NCBI RefSeq assembly: GCF_002335745.1
Contig: NZ_NIST01000001.1
Span: 2,615,203 to 2,679,202, forward strand
Direction: 5' to 3'
DNA: 64,000 nt
Source: Evansella halocellulosilytica
GTDB taxonomy: Bacteria > Bacillota > Bacilli > Bacillales > Salisediminibacteriaceae
Position 1 is the stretch's first letter, and every line of letters starts with the position of its first letter. The position numbers and the translations under genes were made by a program. Below are positions 7,703 to 16,896 of this stretch, piece after piece. The notes under the pieces were generated by a model, which worked only from the letters and a program-made list of their open reading frames with translations, was not told where the DNA came from and did no database searches.

Positions 7703-7844
7703 TTTTTGACCCCCTAGCGTCTTTTAATGAGATAGACGTAAGAAATTGGAAATAGTTACATCTAAAAAAATGATAGTCGATTACACTATGAGTGGATTAG
7801 AAGGGGAGTATGATCTTTATGAGAACTCCATTCCAAATAGAATT

Positions 7845-7915
7845 CAAAATCGCTATTGGCGGGTGAAAGCGAGCAAATAAACCGCAGGAGCTAGAATACC
7901 TTACATCTACTCGTT
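7845..7915. repeat. decayed fragment of dispersed repeat
   Basis: The segment reads AAAATCGCTATTGGCGG and then ACCGCAGGAGCTAG. The first part is the inverse of the CCGCCTATAGCGATTT stretch inside repeat copy B, and the second is related to the ACCGCAGGAGC motif at the right edge of the window. It lies outside the ptsG terminator. Confidence 0.45.
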
Positions 7916-7931
7916 GCTAAAGAGAACTCAT

Positions 7932-7964
7932 AAAAAAACGGACCCGATCATTAGCGGGTCCGTT
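7932..7964 (-). terminator. ptsG terminator
   Basis: AAACGGACCCG pairs with CGGGTCCGTTT and is followed on the minus strand by seven T. It lies eight bases past the ptsG stop codon. Confidence 0.95.
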
Positions 7965-7971
7965 TAAGTGG

Positions 7972-9996
7972 TTATTCTTTTATTTGTACGCGGTCAATTT
8001 CACCAGTGTTTGTGCTGCCTTCTTTTACGATATGAACAGATTGACTGTCACTTAAATTCGTAAAAATAACTGGAGTAATGACAGAAGGGGCATGTTTACT
8101 AATATAATCAAGGTCAAATGTAAGCAAAGGTTGCCCTACTTTAACATCGTCACCTTGTTCCACATGAGCTTCGAAACCTTCTCCTTTTAAATTAACCGTA
8201 TCGATTCCTACATGAATAAGGATTTCAGTACCGTCTTCAGCTTGAAGACCGATCGCATGCTTCGTTGTAAATAAGTTGACGATTTTTCCATCAATTGGTG
8301 AAACGACCTTCCCATCAGCTGGATCAATGGCAAAGCCGTCACCCATCATTTTTTCTGAGAAAATCTTATCGGGAACTTCAGAAAGAGGTTTAATTTCCCC
8401 TTTTATCGGCATTGCGATTTTTGTTTGACTCGTAACAGAAGCAGGTGCCTTATTCGCATTTGTTTCTTCACGTTCTGGCGTTCTTCCGTTAATAATGTCT
8501 TCCATTTGACCTTTGATCGTTTCAGAGCGTGGTCCAAAGATTGCTTGTACATTTTTATCAATTTGCATCACACCAGAAGCACCTAGTTCTTTAAGGCGAT
8601 CTTTATCGACTTTGGAAACATCATCGACTGTAATACGAAGACGAGTAATACACGCATCTAAATACGTTAAATTTTCTTTTCCACCGAACGCTTTTAATAC
8701 TTCATAAGGCAGCTCATCTTTATTGCCTTGTGCTGCTGATTCTTCATTTTCCTGTGGTTCTTCACGTCCTGGAGTCATCAAGTTGAATTTCTTAATTGCA
8801 AATCGGAATCCGAAATAGTATATGACTGCAAAGACGAGTCCGACTGGAATGACAAGCCACCAATCTGTTCGGTTAGGTAAAATACCGTAAAGGAAGAAGT
8901 CGATAACCCCACCTGAGAATGTCATCCCTATTTTAATGTCTAAAAGATGCATCGTCATAAATGATAATCCAGCAAAAACTGTATGAACAGCGAATAATAA
9001 AGGTGCAACAAATAAGAAACTGAATTCAATTGGCTCAGTAATTCCTGTTAAAAATGCTGTTAATGCAGCTGAACCCATAATCCCTGCAACGACTTTTTTA
9101 TTTTCAGGACGTGCACAATGATAGATGGCAAGGGCAGCAGCTGGAAGTCCGAACATCATAAATGGGAACTTACCAGTCATAAATGCACCGGCAGTTAATT
9201 CTGCACCGTCACGAATTTGGTTAAAAAAGATTTGCTGATCTCCGCGAATAATTTCTCCAGCCGCGTTCGTGTAAGAACCGAACTCAAACCAGAAAGGTGA
9301 ATAGAAAATATGGTGCAAACCAAATGGAATTAAAGCACGTTCAATGACACCGAAAATAAAAGTGGCGATCGTACGGTTAGACTCCGTCATAAAATATGAG
9401 AACGTGTTAAGTCCATCTTGAGCAAATGGCCATAGGAAGTTCATGATTACACCGACAAGAATTGCAGAACCTGCAGTAATAATCGGAACAAAACGTTTTC
9501 CAGCAAAGAAGCCTAAATAAGATGGAAGCTCTATGTTGTAAAACTTGTTGTACATGTATGCTCCTAATAGACCGGCAATAATTCCTCCGAATACTCCAGT
9601 TTGTAGTGTAGGAATACCGAGTACATTAGCAAACTCTGGATTTTCTCCTACCATTTCTGCTTCAACCCCGGTCATGACGCTCATCGTTACGTTAATGATT
9701 AAATAACCGATGATCGCAGCGAGTCCGGCAACACCGTCGCCTTTAGAAAGCCCGATTGCAACTCCGACTGCAAATAGGAGTGCTAAGTTATCAAACACGA
9801 TTCCCCCGGCTTCTTGCATCATTTCTGCTAATAGAGCAATCCATGGAGTGTCTAAAAAGCCAAATCGTGCAATCATATCAGGGTTTTGCATCGCATCACC
9901 AAATGCGAGCAAAATACCAGCAGCAGGTAACAGTGCAACTGGAAGCATAAGGGAACGTCCGACTTTTTGGAGTGTCCCAAATGAATTTTTAAACAT
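7972..9996 (-). CDS. ptsG: glucose PTS permease EIICBA
   Basis: This 674-residue enzyme II imports glucose and phosphorylates it to glucose 6-phosphate. The N-terminal membrane EIIC domain (about 1-395) contains the substrate motif GITEPIEFSF. The EIIB domain (about 420-500) has the phosphocysteine in LDACITRLRI (Cys449), and the C-terminal EIIA domain (about 530-670) has the phosphohistidine in ILIHVGIDTVNLKGEGF (His595). The C-B-A order and length match B. subtilis PtsG. ATG 9996 lies behind GAGGAGG. It is preceded by an antiterminator leader and the regulator glcT in the same orientation. Related N-acetylglucosamine permeases share this layout; the adjacent glcT favours glucose. Confidence 0.93.
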   Translation of the reverse strand: MFKNSFGTLQKVGRSLMLPVALLPAAGILLAFGDAMQNPDMIARFGFLDTPWIALLAEMMQEAGGIVFDNLALLFAVGVAIGLSKGDGVAGLAAIIGYLIINVTMSVMTGVEAEMVGENPEFANVLGIPTLQTGVFGGIIAGLLGAYMYNKFYNIELPSYLGFFAGKRFVPIITAGSAILVGVIMNFLWPFAQDGLNTFSYFMTESNRTIATFIFGVIERALIPFGLHHIFYSPFWFEFGSYTNAAGEIIRGDQQIFFNQIRDGAELTAGAFMTGKFPFMMFGLPAAALAIYHCARPENKKVVAGIMGSAALTAFLTGITEPIEFSFLFVAPLLFAVHTVFAGLSFMTMHLLDIKIGMTFSGGVIDFFLYGILPNRTDWWLVIPVGLVFAVIYYFGFRFAIKKFNLMTPGREEPQENEESAAQGNKDELPYEVLKAFGGKENLTYLDACITRLRITVDDVSKVDKDRLKELGASGVMQIDKNVQAIFGPRSETIKGQMEDIINGRTPEREETNANKAPASVTSQTKIAMPIKGEIKPLSEVPDKIFSEKMMGDGFAIDPADGKVVSPIDGKIVNLFTTKHAIGLQAEDGTEILIHVGIDTVNLKGEGFEAHVEQGDDVKVGQPLLTFDLDYISKHAPSVITPVIFTNLSDSQSVHIVKEGSTNTGEIDRVQIKE

Positions 9997-10051
9997 GATT
10001 CATTCCTCCTCGAAAAAATATAAAATGATAACGTTGAATCTTGCAACAAAC

Positions 10052-10147
10052 AAAAAAGACATGAGGGAAAAAGAATGCAGTTATCCTGTCAGAAGATAGA
10101 CTTGACCTATCTACAGGTTGTAACTACAATCCTTTTCTCTCATGCCT
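10052..10147 (-). terminator. ptsG leader terminator (GlcT-controlled)
   Basis: On the minus strand GGCATGAG (10139-10146) and flanking bases can pair with CTCATGTC (10058-10065), extended by AGAAAAGG against CTTTTTCC, and six or more T follow. The 5' arm overlaps the antiterminator site, so formation of one excludes the other. Confidence 0.8.
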
Positions 10148-10165
10148 GCATAACCAGTAACACGG
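10136..10165 (-). promoter_or_regulatory. RAT antiterminator site of ptsG
   Basis: The minus strand reads CGTGTTACTGGTTATGCAGG and continues into CATGAG, closely matching the ribonucleic antiterminator of B. subtilis ptsG that is bound by GlcT. Binding of GlcT during glucose supply would stabilise this element and prevent the overlapping terminator, allowing ptsG transcription. Confidence 0.8.
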
Positions 10166-10179
10166 AAAAGTTGTATTTA

Positions 10180-11013
10180 TCATTCATTATTATTCAGTCT
10201 CTGCAAGTGCAAAGTCAGATAAACGGCCTCTGCATCAGGAACTGGCTTTTGCAATCGTTGTTGCATAATTTTCATCAACTTCCAAGAGAGAGTGTAACAT
10301 ATAGGATATTCTAATTGCAACACTTTTTTAAGGCTGCTTTGATTTTCCATATATGTTTCTGTTTGAATTCTTTCAATCGTATGGTGAAGATGACGAACGA
10401 GCCGTAAATAATTCATGTCTTGGCGGTCAATATTTATTTTTAAATAATCTTCAATGATAAGCACGAGTTCATTTACGAGCTGTGTATGTTTATTAATTTC
10501 AGCCAGGTTTCGATTCGTCAATGCACTATGAATGTGCAAAGTAATAAATCCGACTTCACCTTCTGGAATACGAATGTTCAGCTTATCATTCAGCCACTCA
10601 GTTAACTTCGTTGCTACCGCATATTCTTTCGGGTAAGCTAACTCCGTTTCTTTTAAAAATGGATTTTTTATTCCATGACCTTGTTGTATTCTTTTTACTG
10701 CGAAATACAAATGATCTGTTAATCCGACATGAATATGTTCGTTTAGCTTCCTGTTAAACTCCTGCTCTAATTTATCAATAAATTCATTCATGATTCCGAT
10801 AAATTCTTCATCTACATACTCAAGTAAGTTCATATATTGTTTTTGTTCTTCTGCATTTTTAAGAACAAAGAATTTCTCAGCATGTTCTCCAGCTACTTCA
10901 TGTCCTGGTTTTTTACCAAAACCAAGACCTTTTCCGATTAGTACAACTTCTTCGTAATCTGGGTGTTGGGCGATGATTACGTTATTATTCAATACTTTTT
11001 TGACGGACAGCAT
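10180..11013 (-). CDS. glcT: transcription antiterminator GlcT
   Basis: This 277-residue BglG/SacY-family protein binds RNA and prevents termination in the ptsG leader. The co-antiterminator domain (about 1-55) starts LSVKKVLNNNVIIAQ and contains GKGLGFGKKPGH. PRD1 (about 65-165) carries HIHVGLTDHL and ITLHIHSAL, and PRD2 (about 170-277) carries VRHLHHTIERI and LTLHLQRL, with the histidines that PTS proteins phosphorylate. A longer frame starts at ATG 11040, but ATG 11013 follows CGGAG at eight bases. It lies 183 bases upstream of ptsG, as in B. subtilis. Activity is expected to fall when EII phosphorylates PRD1 in the absence of glucose. Confidence 0.93.
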   Translation of the reverse strand: MLSVKKVLNNNVIIAQHPDYEEVVLIGKGLGFGKKPGHEVAGEHAEKFFVLKNAEEQKQYMNLLEYVDEEFIGIMNEFIDKLEQEFNRKLNEHIHVGLTDHLYFAVKRIQQGHGIKNPFLKETELAYPKEYAVATKLTEWLNDKLNIRIPEGEVGFITLHIHSALTNRNLAEINKHTQLVNELVLIIEDYLKINIDRQDMNYLRLVRHLHHTIERIQTETYMENQSSLKKVLQLEYPICYTLSWKLMKIMQQRLQKPVPDAEAVYLTLHLQRLNNNE

Positions 11014-11181
11014 ATCATCAACTCCGAAAAGGGACTTCATTGTAACGCTCTATGTTCCATGAACAGATATAGTAAAACGTTTGCAATAAAACTATTATAG
11101 AGAAAGGATAACAGGAGTTCAATGACTTCGTCTCGCAAAAATGATTGATTGTTCTTGTGCACGCATTTTTACATTATGACC

Positions 11182-11262
11182 TTACCACCAGTTAAAAACA
11201 AATTTTCCAAGAATAGCAACAAGGAGACCGATCATTAAGACGATATCTAATAGTTTTTTCAT
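11182..11262 (-). CDS. 26-residue membrane peptide
   Basis: A small frame encodes MKKLLDIVLMIGLLVAILGK followed by FVFNWW. That is one hydrophobic helix with a Lys start and an aromatic end, a typical single-span membrane miniprotein. The start ATG has a strong AAAAGGAG ribosome binding site seven bases upstream. I do not recognise the family. It lies alone between glcT and a Sm_multidrug_ex-type membrane gene in the same orientation. Its good translation signal is the main support; the function is unknown. Confidence 0.6.
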   Translation of the reverse strand: MKKLLDIVLMIGLLVAILGKFVFNWW

Positions 11263-11334
11263 AAATTCTCCTTTTGTTTATGTTGTTATTAGTTAAATCT
11301 TGCAGTTGACCTATAGTTACATGCACCTGAACTA

Positions 11335-11835
11335 TTATTCATTATCGAGAATATTCGTAAGAAATCCTTCTCGACCAGTTTGGTTGTGAAGAAAATCGAT
11401 ACCATAATAAGAGGTGAAGCCCATAACGACTGACCAGATGGTGACACTGACCGTCATCCAAAACGTGATTTGCTTCTTTTTTCCTCCAAATCCCATTGCT
11501 AAGACTGCCCCTAAATGACTGCCGATAAGAATAGGTGATAATAATGCTAATCCAGGGAGACCATATTTTTTCCATACTCTTTCTGCACGAGCTTGCCTTT
11601 TTTTAGAAGGTTCCTTTCCTTTCTTTTCTTTCCGGTGTTGTAACCACCTCTTAACTTGATCCATCAGTAATATGAGCAACCATATTGTCAGGATATTTCC
11701 TAAGAAAGCAAGTAGCGTGACAGGGAGAGCGTGTAATCCAGCAACAACACCTAATGGGATGACTCCGACAACTTCAAAAAAAGGAATTGCCGCTAATAAA
11801 AAGACAAATAAATAAGCAACATAAATACTCAACAT
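11335..11835 (-). CDS. Sm_multidrug_ex family membrane protein
   Basis: This 166-residue protein has an N-terminal membrane pair including AIPFFEVVGVIPLGVVAGL. A long basic cytoplasmic stretch follows (HRKEKKGKEPSKKRQARAE), then a C-terminal half with GLPGLALLSPILIGSHLGAV and further helices. The pattern E-x3-IPLG plus GL..LSPI fits the family once annotated as putative small multi-drug export protein, related to DedA-like folds. Transport of drugs is not demonstrated for the family, so I keep the family name only. ATG 11835 follows GAGGAGG. Confidence 0.75.
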   Translation of the reverse strand: MLSIYVAYLFVFLLAAIPFFEVVGVIPLGVVAGLHALPVTLLAFLGNILTIWLLILLMDQVKRWLQHRKEKKGKEPSKKRQARAERVWKKYGLPGLALLSPILIGSHLGAVLAMGFGGKKKQITFWMTVSVTIWSVVMGFTSYYGIDFLHNQTGREGFLTNILDNE

Positions 11836-12037
11836 GTATTCCTCCTCAACATCTATTTGTTCGAAATTATTTTCGTTTCTCTTTATCCACTAAAAAAACG
11901 GTTATGAGTATTTTTTAGAACGAAACTTTATTCGATCAAACATAGTGTAAATGATATTATGCAAAATGTAAAGTATTATTAACATTATGTTATAGATATT
12001 TTGCATAAATGGGTGAAGGAATACGATTACGAATGTT

Positions 12038-12253
12038 TTATAAATCTAAATCATTTTGGTGATGACCATTGGGTAACAACCGGTAGATAAGGATGGCAAG
12101 TGAGGGGAGGAAAATATAGAGAACAAAGATATTCTTTAGAATCGGGAAGGCTTCAAGGACTGAGAAAAGAACAAGAAATAAAAAGGTCAGGAAGGGAGCA
12201 TATTTTGCTAATTTTTCGCGTTTTGTTCGATACCGCTTTTGTTTTCGTTTCAA
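12038..12253 (-). CDS. small two-TM hypothetical protein
   Basis: This 71-residue protein has a very basic N-terminus (KRKQKRYRTKREKLAKYA) followed by two hydrophobic segments (FLTFLFLVLFSV and IFVLYIFLPSLAILIY) and a polar His/Asn tail. A longer frame begins at ATG 12298 without a good ribosome binding site; TTG 12253 lies behind GGAGAG at about eight bases and is preferred. The family is not recognised. The positive-inside pattern suggests a hairpin in the membrane with a cytoplasmic N-terminus. Confidence 0.5.
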   Translation of the reverse strand: MKRKQKRYRTKREKLAKYAPFLTFLFLVLFSVLEAFPILKNIFVLYIFLPSLAILIYRLLPNGHHQNDLDL

Positions 12254-12349
12254 TGCTATTCTCTCCATAAACATGTATTTTTTAACTATTCTAGTCATAG
12301 CTGTCCCGGTTTAAACAAACCTACTTGGACAAAACAGCCTCACTAAAGC

Positions 12350-12383
12350 AAAAAAAGATCCGGTTATCACGAGTGATAACCGG
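12350..12383 (-). terminator. intrinsic terminator
   Basis: The perfect ten-base stem CCGGTTATCA/TGATAACCGG is followed on the minus strand by GAT and seven T. It lies about 90 bases after the aldo/keto reductase stop codon. Confidence 0.8.
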
Positions 12384-12473
12384 AAAAAGGGAAAAATAGC
12401 TCCACCAACGGAGAGGGCCCACTCTTAAACATAGTTTTATCCGAACCTCTGACACGTTGAGGCAGTGAATACA

Positions 12474-13379
12474 TTATGGTACTTCATGTCCCATTGAGCT
12501 ATGGAGAATTTCAAACCACTGATCTAACGTTAACTGATGGTTTAATGAATGAACGGCTGAGTCAATTCTTGATTTTTTTCCTGAACCAATGATCGGCATG
12601 ATGTTAGCAGGGTGAGCAAGGATCCATGCAAAAATGACTTGATCGATGCTTTCGGCATTTATTTCATGTTGAATGTTTGTTAACGTTTCCCGTAATCGGA
12701 CAGCTTTTTCGTCATCACTAAAGAAAACCTTTCCACCTGCTAATGGAGACCATGCCATTGGCGGTATTCTTTTTTCAAGGCATAAATCGAGCGTTCCATC
12801 TTCAATATTTTCTAATTGGTATGGTGAAACCTCAATTTGATTCGTTACTAAGTCAAGATCTAAATAAGATTGAAGCATGGCTAACTGATGCCTTTTAAAG
12901 TTTGATACACCGAAGGTCCTGACTTTCCCGGAGTCTTTAAGTTCTGTAAATGCTTCTGCAACTTGTTCGGGGTCCATGAATGGATCCGGGCGATGGATGA
13001 GTAACGTATCAATATAATCAGTTTTTAAATTTCTTAATGAGTGATCAACCGATTCAAGTATATGCTGTTTACTCGTATTGTAATGATGTGATTGATGGTG
13101 CGGACGATTTGGTGACTTCAAGACAATCCCGCACTTTGTCACAATTTCTATTTTCTCACGAATATCGGGATTGAGTGATAATGCTTCACCGAATAATTGT
13201 TCACACATATAACCTCCATAAATATCAGCATGATCAAATGTCGTAATCCCTTTTTCAATACAATGTTCGATTAATGATAACGTTTCTTCTTTAGAATAAT
13301 TCCACTCGTTTAGTCTCCATAATCCGTGAATGAGGCGAGAGTAACTTAGTTCGTTTGTTAGTTTAATTCTTTCCACCAT
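12474..13379 (-). CDS. aldo/keto reductase (YdhF/YcsN-like)
   Basis: This 301-residue NAD(P)H-dependent oxidoreductase has the TIM-barrel aldo/keto reductase fold. Family marks are FDHADIYGGY (catalytic Asp and Tyr at about 49-58), TKCGIV with the catalytic Lys (about 82), LIHRPDP with the catalytic His (about 129), GVSNF (about 158) and the C-terminal cofactor region PIIGSGKKSRID. The length and the IHRPDPFMDP stretch favour the YdhF/YcsN branch. The substrate is unknown. ATG 13379 is preceded by GGAGGAG. It is a single gene divergent from the RND exporter. Confidence 0.9.
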   Translation of the reverse strand: MVERIKLTNELSYSRLIHGLWRLNEWNYSKEETLSLIEHCIEKGITTFDHADIYGGYMCEQLFGEALSLNPDIREKIEIVTKCGIVLKSPNRPHHQSHHYNTSKQHILESVDHSLRNLKTDYIDTLLIHRPDPFMDPEQVAEAFTELKDSGKVRTFGVSNFKRHQLAMLQSYLDLDLVTNQIEVSPYQLENIEDGTLDLCLEKRIPPMAWSPLAGGKVFFSDDEKAVRLRETLTNIQHEINAESIDQVIFAWILAHPANIMPIIGSGKKSRIDSAVHSLNHQLTLDQWFEILHSSMGHEVP

Positions 13380-13503
13380 TTCTCCTCCTTTAGCACTTTA
13401 CTACCCTATATTAAACCGTTTTTATAGTCTGATTACAAATGATTTTTGTCTAAAACGAAAAATGGAAGCCTATTTATATCTAAGTCTGGAGACTTATGAA
13501 AAT

Positions 13504-13523
13504 ACCGTCTTCTGACGGTTTTA
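13504..13523 (+). terminator. short hairpin, possible attenuator
   Basis: CCGTC pairs with GACGG around TTCT and is followed by TTTTAT. No plus-strand gene lies upstream, so it may act in the leader of the RND exporter or have no function. Confidence 0.3.
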
Positions 13524-13658
13524 TCGCAATAGGAAAATCTATATCGTATTGAAGTGAAGGAAGAAAAGGGGAATATTTGTAACCTTTTCCATTTTTAGTT
13601 GTTTTATAAAGGTGTCTTATATTTCGCTCGTCAAATATACACGGTGGGAGAGAGAAGA

Positions 13659-16600
13659 ATGCAATTGTTAAAGATGTTGTTAAAAAGGAAATTACTAGTT
13701 GGATTAATGGTTGTTTTTGTCGTTATGGTTGGCAGCTATTCAATCGGAAAGATGGGAAAAGAATTGTTTCCTCCGATTACGATGGATTATACCGCTGTAT
13801 ACATTCAAGCTGGTGAAATGGCTGCTATTGATGTAGAGGAACGAATTACGATTCCAGTAGAACAGACAATATCGAATGTTGATGGAGTCGAATCGATCGA
13901 ATCAAATACAACAATTGGAAACAGTGTCATTACATTAACCCTTGAGGAAGGAAGAGGGGATGAAGTAACAAAAGATGTTGAAGCATCACTTGCTGGACTT
14001 CAGTCTGACATCCCGGAGGTCGATGATTATCAGGTGTTTGCGTTTTCTACAGATCAGCCTTTTGAGTTTTATATGGACCTTTCAGGTGGCTCTTTGAAAG
14101 AAATGTCAGCCTTTGCTCGGGAAGTTGTGAAGCCTAGGCTAGAAGGGTTGGGTGAAGTTCGAGAAGTCAACTTAAACGGATTAATGGAAAAAGAATATAT
14201 CATTAATTTAGATCAAGAGGCATTGCAAAATAACGGGCTTGAAGTTCAACAAGTCATTCAGTCGATTGAGCAGGCAAATTTAGAAGCGACTGTTGGCGAA
14301 TTAAAAGGGGAAGATCATGAACCACTTTTACGCTGGAATACATCGCTTACAAGTATTGAAGATATTGAAGAATTAAAAATACCTACGATGGAAAGCATCA
14401 TTTCCTTATCTGAAGTAAGTGATGTTTATGAGCAGGAAAGTCAAGAATCTTCTTTTATTTGGAAAGACGGCTCAAAGGACTTTATTTTTATTGAAATTGG
14501 TCGTACAAATGGCTATACCCAAATAGATCTTGCAGAAGCTGTTCGCGACGAAGTTCAAGCTATTCATGATGAAGGTCTTGTCGAAGGCTTCCAGTTTAAC
14601 GAAGTCGTTGCTCAAGCTGATTATGTATCAGACTCCATCGGTGGGGTTAGTAACAATGTCATCATCGGTGGGATACTTGCACTCGTCGTATTAATGCTGT
14701 TCTTAAGAAATGTTAGAGCAACCTTCATTGTCGGCCTTACGATACCGATATCGATTTTATTAACCTTCGCCGTAATGTGGATGCTTGATTACAGCTTTAA
14801 CATGCTATCGCTAATTGCTTTAGGACTTGGAATCGGTATGATGGTAGATGCCTCAATCGTTATACTTGAATCGATTTATCGGAAAAAAGAGCAAGGTCTT
14901 AAAGGAACTGAAGCGGTCGTTCGTGGAGTAAGAGAGGTTGCAACAGCTGTCATTGCTTCGATGCTAACAACCGTTGTCGTATTTTTACCTGTAGGATTGT
15001 TTGGCGGTGAGTTTGGGCCGTTTATTATCGTTCTATCTGTTGTTGTTGTGATCACGCTCGTAAGTTCAGTTGTTATTTCTTTTACACTTATTCCTTCTCT
15101 AGCAGAGAACTTTTTGAAGCTAAAAGAGAAGAAAAAAGCGAAAAAAGAAAGTAAACTAATCAACCTCTATGGGAAGTGTATCGACTGGATATCGACGAAA
15201 AAACGCCGGATGTTCGGTTTCATTGCGCTCTTCATCGTCATATTTGGTTCATCTTTAGCGCTAACAACGAAGGTACCGATGACGGTTTTACCAGATATGT
15301 TAAACAGGTATTCAGAAGTAGTGATTCAACTGGAAAATGGTGTGTCTGCTGAGGAGCGTGAGGAGATCATCGAAGCATTTTACGAAAAGTTGGATCACGT
15401 AGATGACCTAGAATCGAGCATCGTTATGGATGATCCAGAGATGATTTTTGCGTTAATTAATATGACGAAAGGTGAAGATATTTCGGTCGAGCAAGATGAT
15501 GTTAATGAGCAAATTTTTGCTGCATTACGAGAACTGGAAGAAGAGTACCCGGTTAGTCAAACTGGTGGAATGGCAACAGGACCTTCTCAGACTCCAGTAC
15601 AATTGAAAGTAAAAGGTGAAAATCTTGATGAGTTAAAAACGATTGCAGAAGATTTTCAAACAGATCTTGGCAACATAGAAGGGGTGACGAACAGTACATC
15701 CTCTATGGCTGCTGCAATTGAAGAGCAAAGAATTGTGCTTAAAGAAGATGAAATTGAAGAAGATGGGCTGACGGCGTCGATGTTGTATCAGCATTTACAA
15801 GGAACATTTATTGACTATCCAATTGGTGAACTTAATGAAAATGGTGTACCTGTTAAAATGATTGCGAAAACGCAAGACGCTATAGAAAACATTGATGATG
15901 TCATGAGCAATGAAGTGCAAACGATGCAAGGGATGGAAAGCTTGTCAAAGTATATGAGTTTAGAAGAAGGATTATCTCCAAATGAAATCCTCCGAGAAGA
16001 TGGTGAGCGTTACGCCACTATTTCCGGTCAAATTGAAGGAAGAGACTTAGGGGCGGTTACGAGAGATATTGAACAATTAATTCGCGATACGGATGTACCG
16101 CTCGGTTATTCGGTTTCGACAGGAGGAGATATTGCTGCACAGCAGGAAATGATCCAAGATTTATTAGTTGTACTTGGTATATCAATCTTCCTCGTATATG
16201 TTGTTATGGCTGTACAGTTTAATAATTTAATCCATCCATTCATTGTCATGTCGATTATTCCTATGACTGCAATAGGTGCAATATTTGCCTTATTAATTAC
16301 ACAACGGGAATTAAGTATTCTTTCGGCAATGGGACTGCTCATGTTAATTGGAATAGTCTTAAATAATGCAATCTTGTTAATTGACCGCATTAAACAGTTA
16401 AGACTTGAAGGAATGTCAGTAAAAGAAGCTGTCGTTGAAGCTGGAAAAAACCGGATACGACCGATTTTTATGACAACGTTAACGACAATTGGAGGTATGC
16501 TTCCACTTGCAATTGCAACAGGAGCTTCCGGTAATTACCAAGCACCATTAGCAACTGTTATTATTGGCGGGTTGTTATTTGCAACATTTATTACATTAAT

Positions 16601-16703
16601 TTTAATTCCTTCATTGTATGTTCTGCTACATCGTACTGGAAAAGGTTTTAAACGATTGTTTAAAAGGAAGGGAGAAAAGGAAGAGTCTGATATCGCTGCC
16701 TAA
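13659..16703 (+). CDS. RND-family efflux transporter (SwrC/YerP-like)
   Basis: This 1014-residue exporter of the acriflavin resistance/HAE family has the expected twelve membrane segments: one at the N-terminus, a large porter domain, five central segments (about 330-520), a second porter domain and a C-terminal set. TM4 carries GLGIGMMVDASIVILE with the proton-relay Asp, and the second half carries LLMLIGIVLNNAILLIDRI. Gram-positive members such as SwrC of B. subtilis confer surfactin resistance without an outer-membrane partner, and none is seen here. The longest frame starts at 13599, but ATG 13659 follows GGTGGGAGAG and gives the normal N-terminus. Its substrates are unknown. Confidence 0.85.
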   Translation: MQLLKMLLKRKLLVGLMVVFVVMVGSYSIGKMGKELFPPITMDYTAVYIQAGEMAAIDVEERITIPVEQTISNVDGVESIESNTTIGNSVITLTLEEGRGDEVTKDVEASLAGLQSDIPEVDDYQVFAFSTDQPFEFYMDLSGGSLKEMSAFAREVVKPRLEGLGEVREVNLNGLMEKEYIINLDQEALQNNGLEVQQVIQSIEQANLEATVGELKGEDHEPLLRWNTSLTSIEDIEELKIPTMESIISLSEVSDVYEQESQESSFIWKDGSKDFIFIEIGRTNGYTQIDLAEAVRDEVQAIHDEGLVEGFQFNEVVAQADYVSDSIGGVSNNVIIGGILALVVLMLFLRNVRATFIVGLTIPISILLTFAVMWMLDYSFNMLSLIALGLGIGMMVDASIVILESIYRKKEQGLKGTEAVVRGVREVATAVIASMLTTVVVFLPVGLFGGEFGPFIIVLSVVVVITLVSSVVISFTLIPSLAENFLKLKEKKKAKKESKLINLYGKCIDWISTKKRRMFGFIALFIVIFGSSLALTTKVPMTVLPDMLNRYSEVVIQLENGVSAEEREEIIEAFYEKLDHVDDLESSIVMDDPEMIFALINMTKGEDISVEQDDVNEQIFAALRELEEEYPVSQTGGMATGPSQTPVQLKVKGENLDELKTIAEDFQTDLGNIEGVTNSTSSMAAAIEEQRIVLKEDEIEEDGLTASMLYQHLQGTFIDYPIGELNENGVPVKMIAKTQDAIENIDDVMSNEVQTMQGMESLSKYMSLEEGLSPNEILREDGERYATISGQIEGRDLGAVTRDIEQLIRDTDVPLGYSVSTGGDIAAQQEMIQDLLVVLGISIFLVYVVMAVQFNNLIHPFIVMSIIPMTAIGAIFALLITQRELSILSAMGLLMLIGIVLNNAILLIDRIKQLRLEGMSVKEAVVEAGKNRIRPIFMTTLTTIGGMLPLAIATGASGNYQAPLATVIIGGLLFATFITLILIPSLYVLLHRTGKGFKRLFKRKGEKEESDIAA

Positions 16704-16712
16704 AGCACATTC

Positions 16713-16743
16713 AAGGGATGCCCAAAATAGGGCATTCCTCTTT
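16713..16743 (+). terminator. terminator of RND exporter gene
   Basis: GGGATGCCC pairs with GGGCATTCC (one G-T pair) around AAAATA, followed by TCTTT. It lies ten bases past the stop codon. Confidence 0.8.
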
Positions 16744-16766
16744 AAGGGCTTTATACGTGAGATCTC
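16740..16766. repeat. remnant of the stop-docked repeat
   Basis: TTTAAGGGCTTTATACGTGA followed by GATCTC matches the internal left module of repeat copies A-D (TTTAAGGGTTGTATTCGTGA) at most positions. The left hairpin and right end are missing. A related AGGGTAAACGAACGA stretch follows at about 16788, comparable to AAGGTTAAACGAAGA in copy A. It is probably a decayed copy. Confidence 0.4.
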
Positions 16767-16811
16767 ATATGTTTTTTTACTGCGTGTCAGGGTAAACGAA
16801 CGATAGAGGAA

Positions 16812-16825
16812 ATTATCATGATAAT
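16812..16825. promoter_or_regulatory. 14-bp palindrome upstream of aconitase
   Basis: ATTATCATGATAAT is a perfect palindrome 72 bases before the aconitase start. It contains the ATTATCA and TGATAAT halves used in Fur-type boxes, but facing the opposite way to the 7-1-7 consensus, so a Fur or PerR site is only a possibility. A weak cre-like TGAAAACGTGGACT lies at 16852. Confidence 0.3.
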
Positions 16826-16896
16826 GTCACCATTTTATGTGAAAACTAAGTTGAAAACGTGGACTCATTAGCCTGATAAAAAAAGGAGTGTAATGG

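Noticed and set aside
10075..10314. 79-residue plus-strand frame over the ptsG leader
   Set aside because: It is antisense to the antiterminator leader and glcT. The conserved RAT and terminator explain the sequence.
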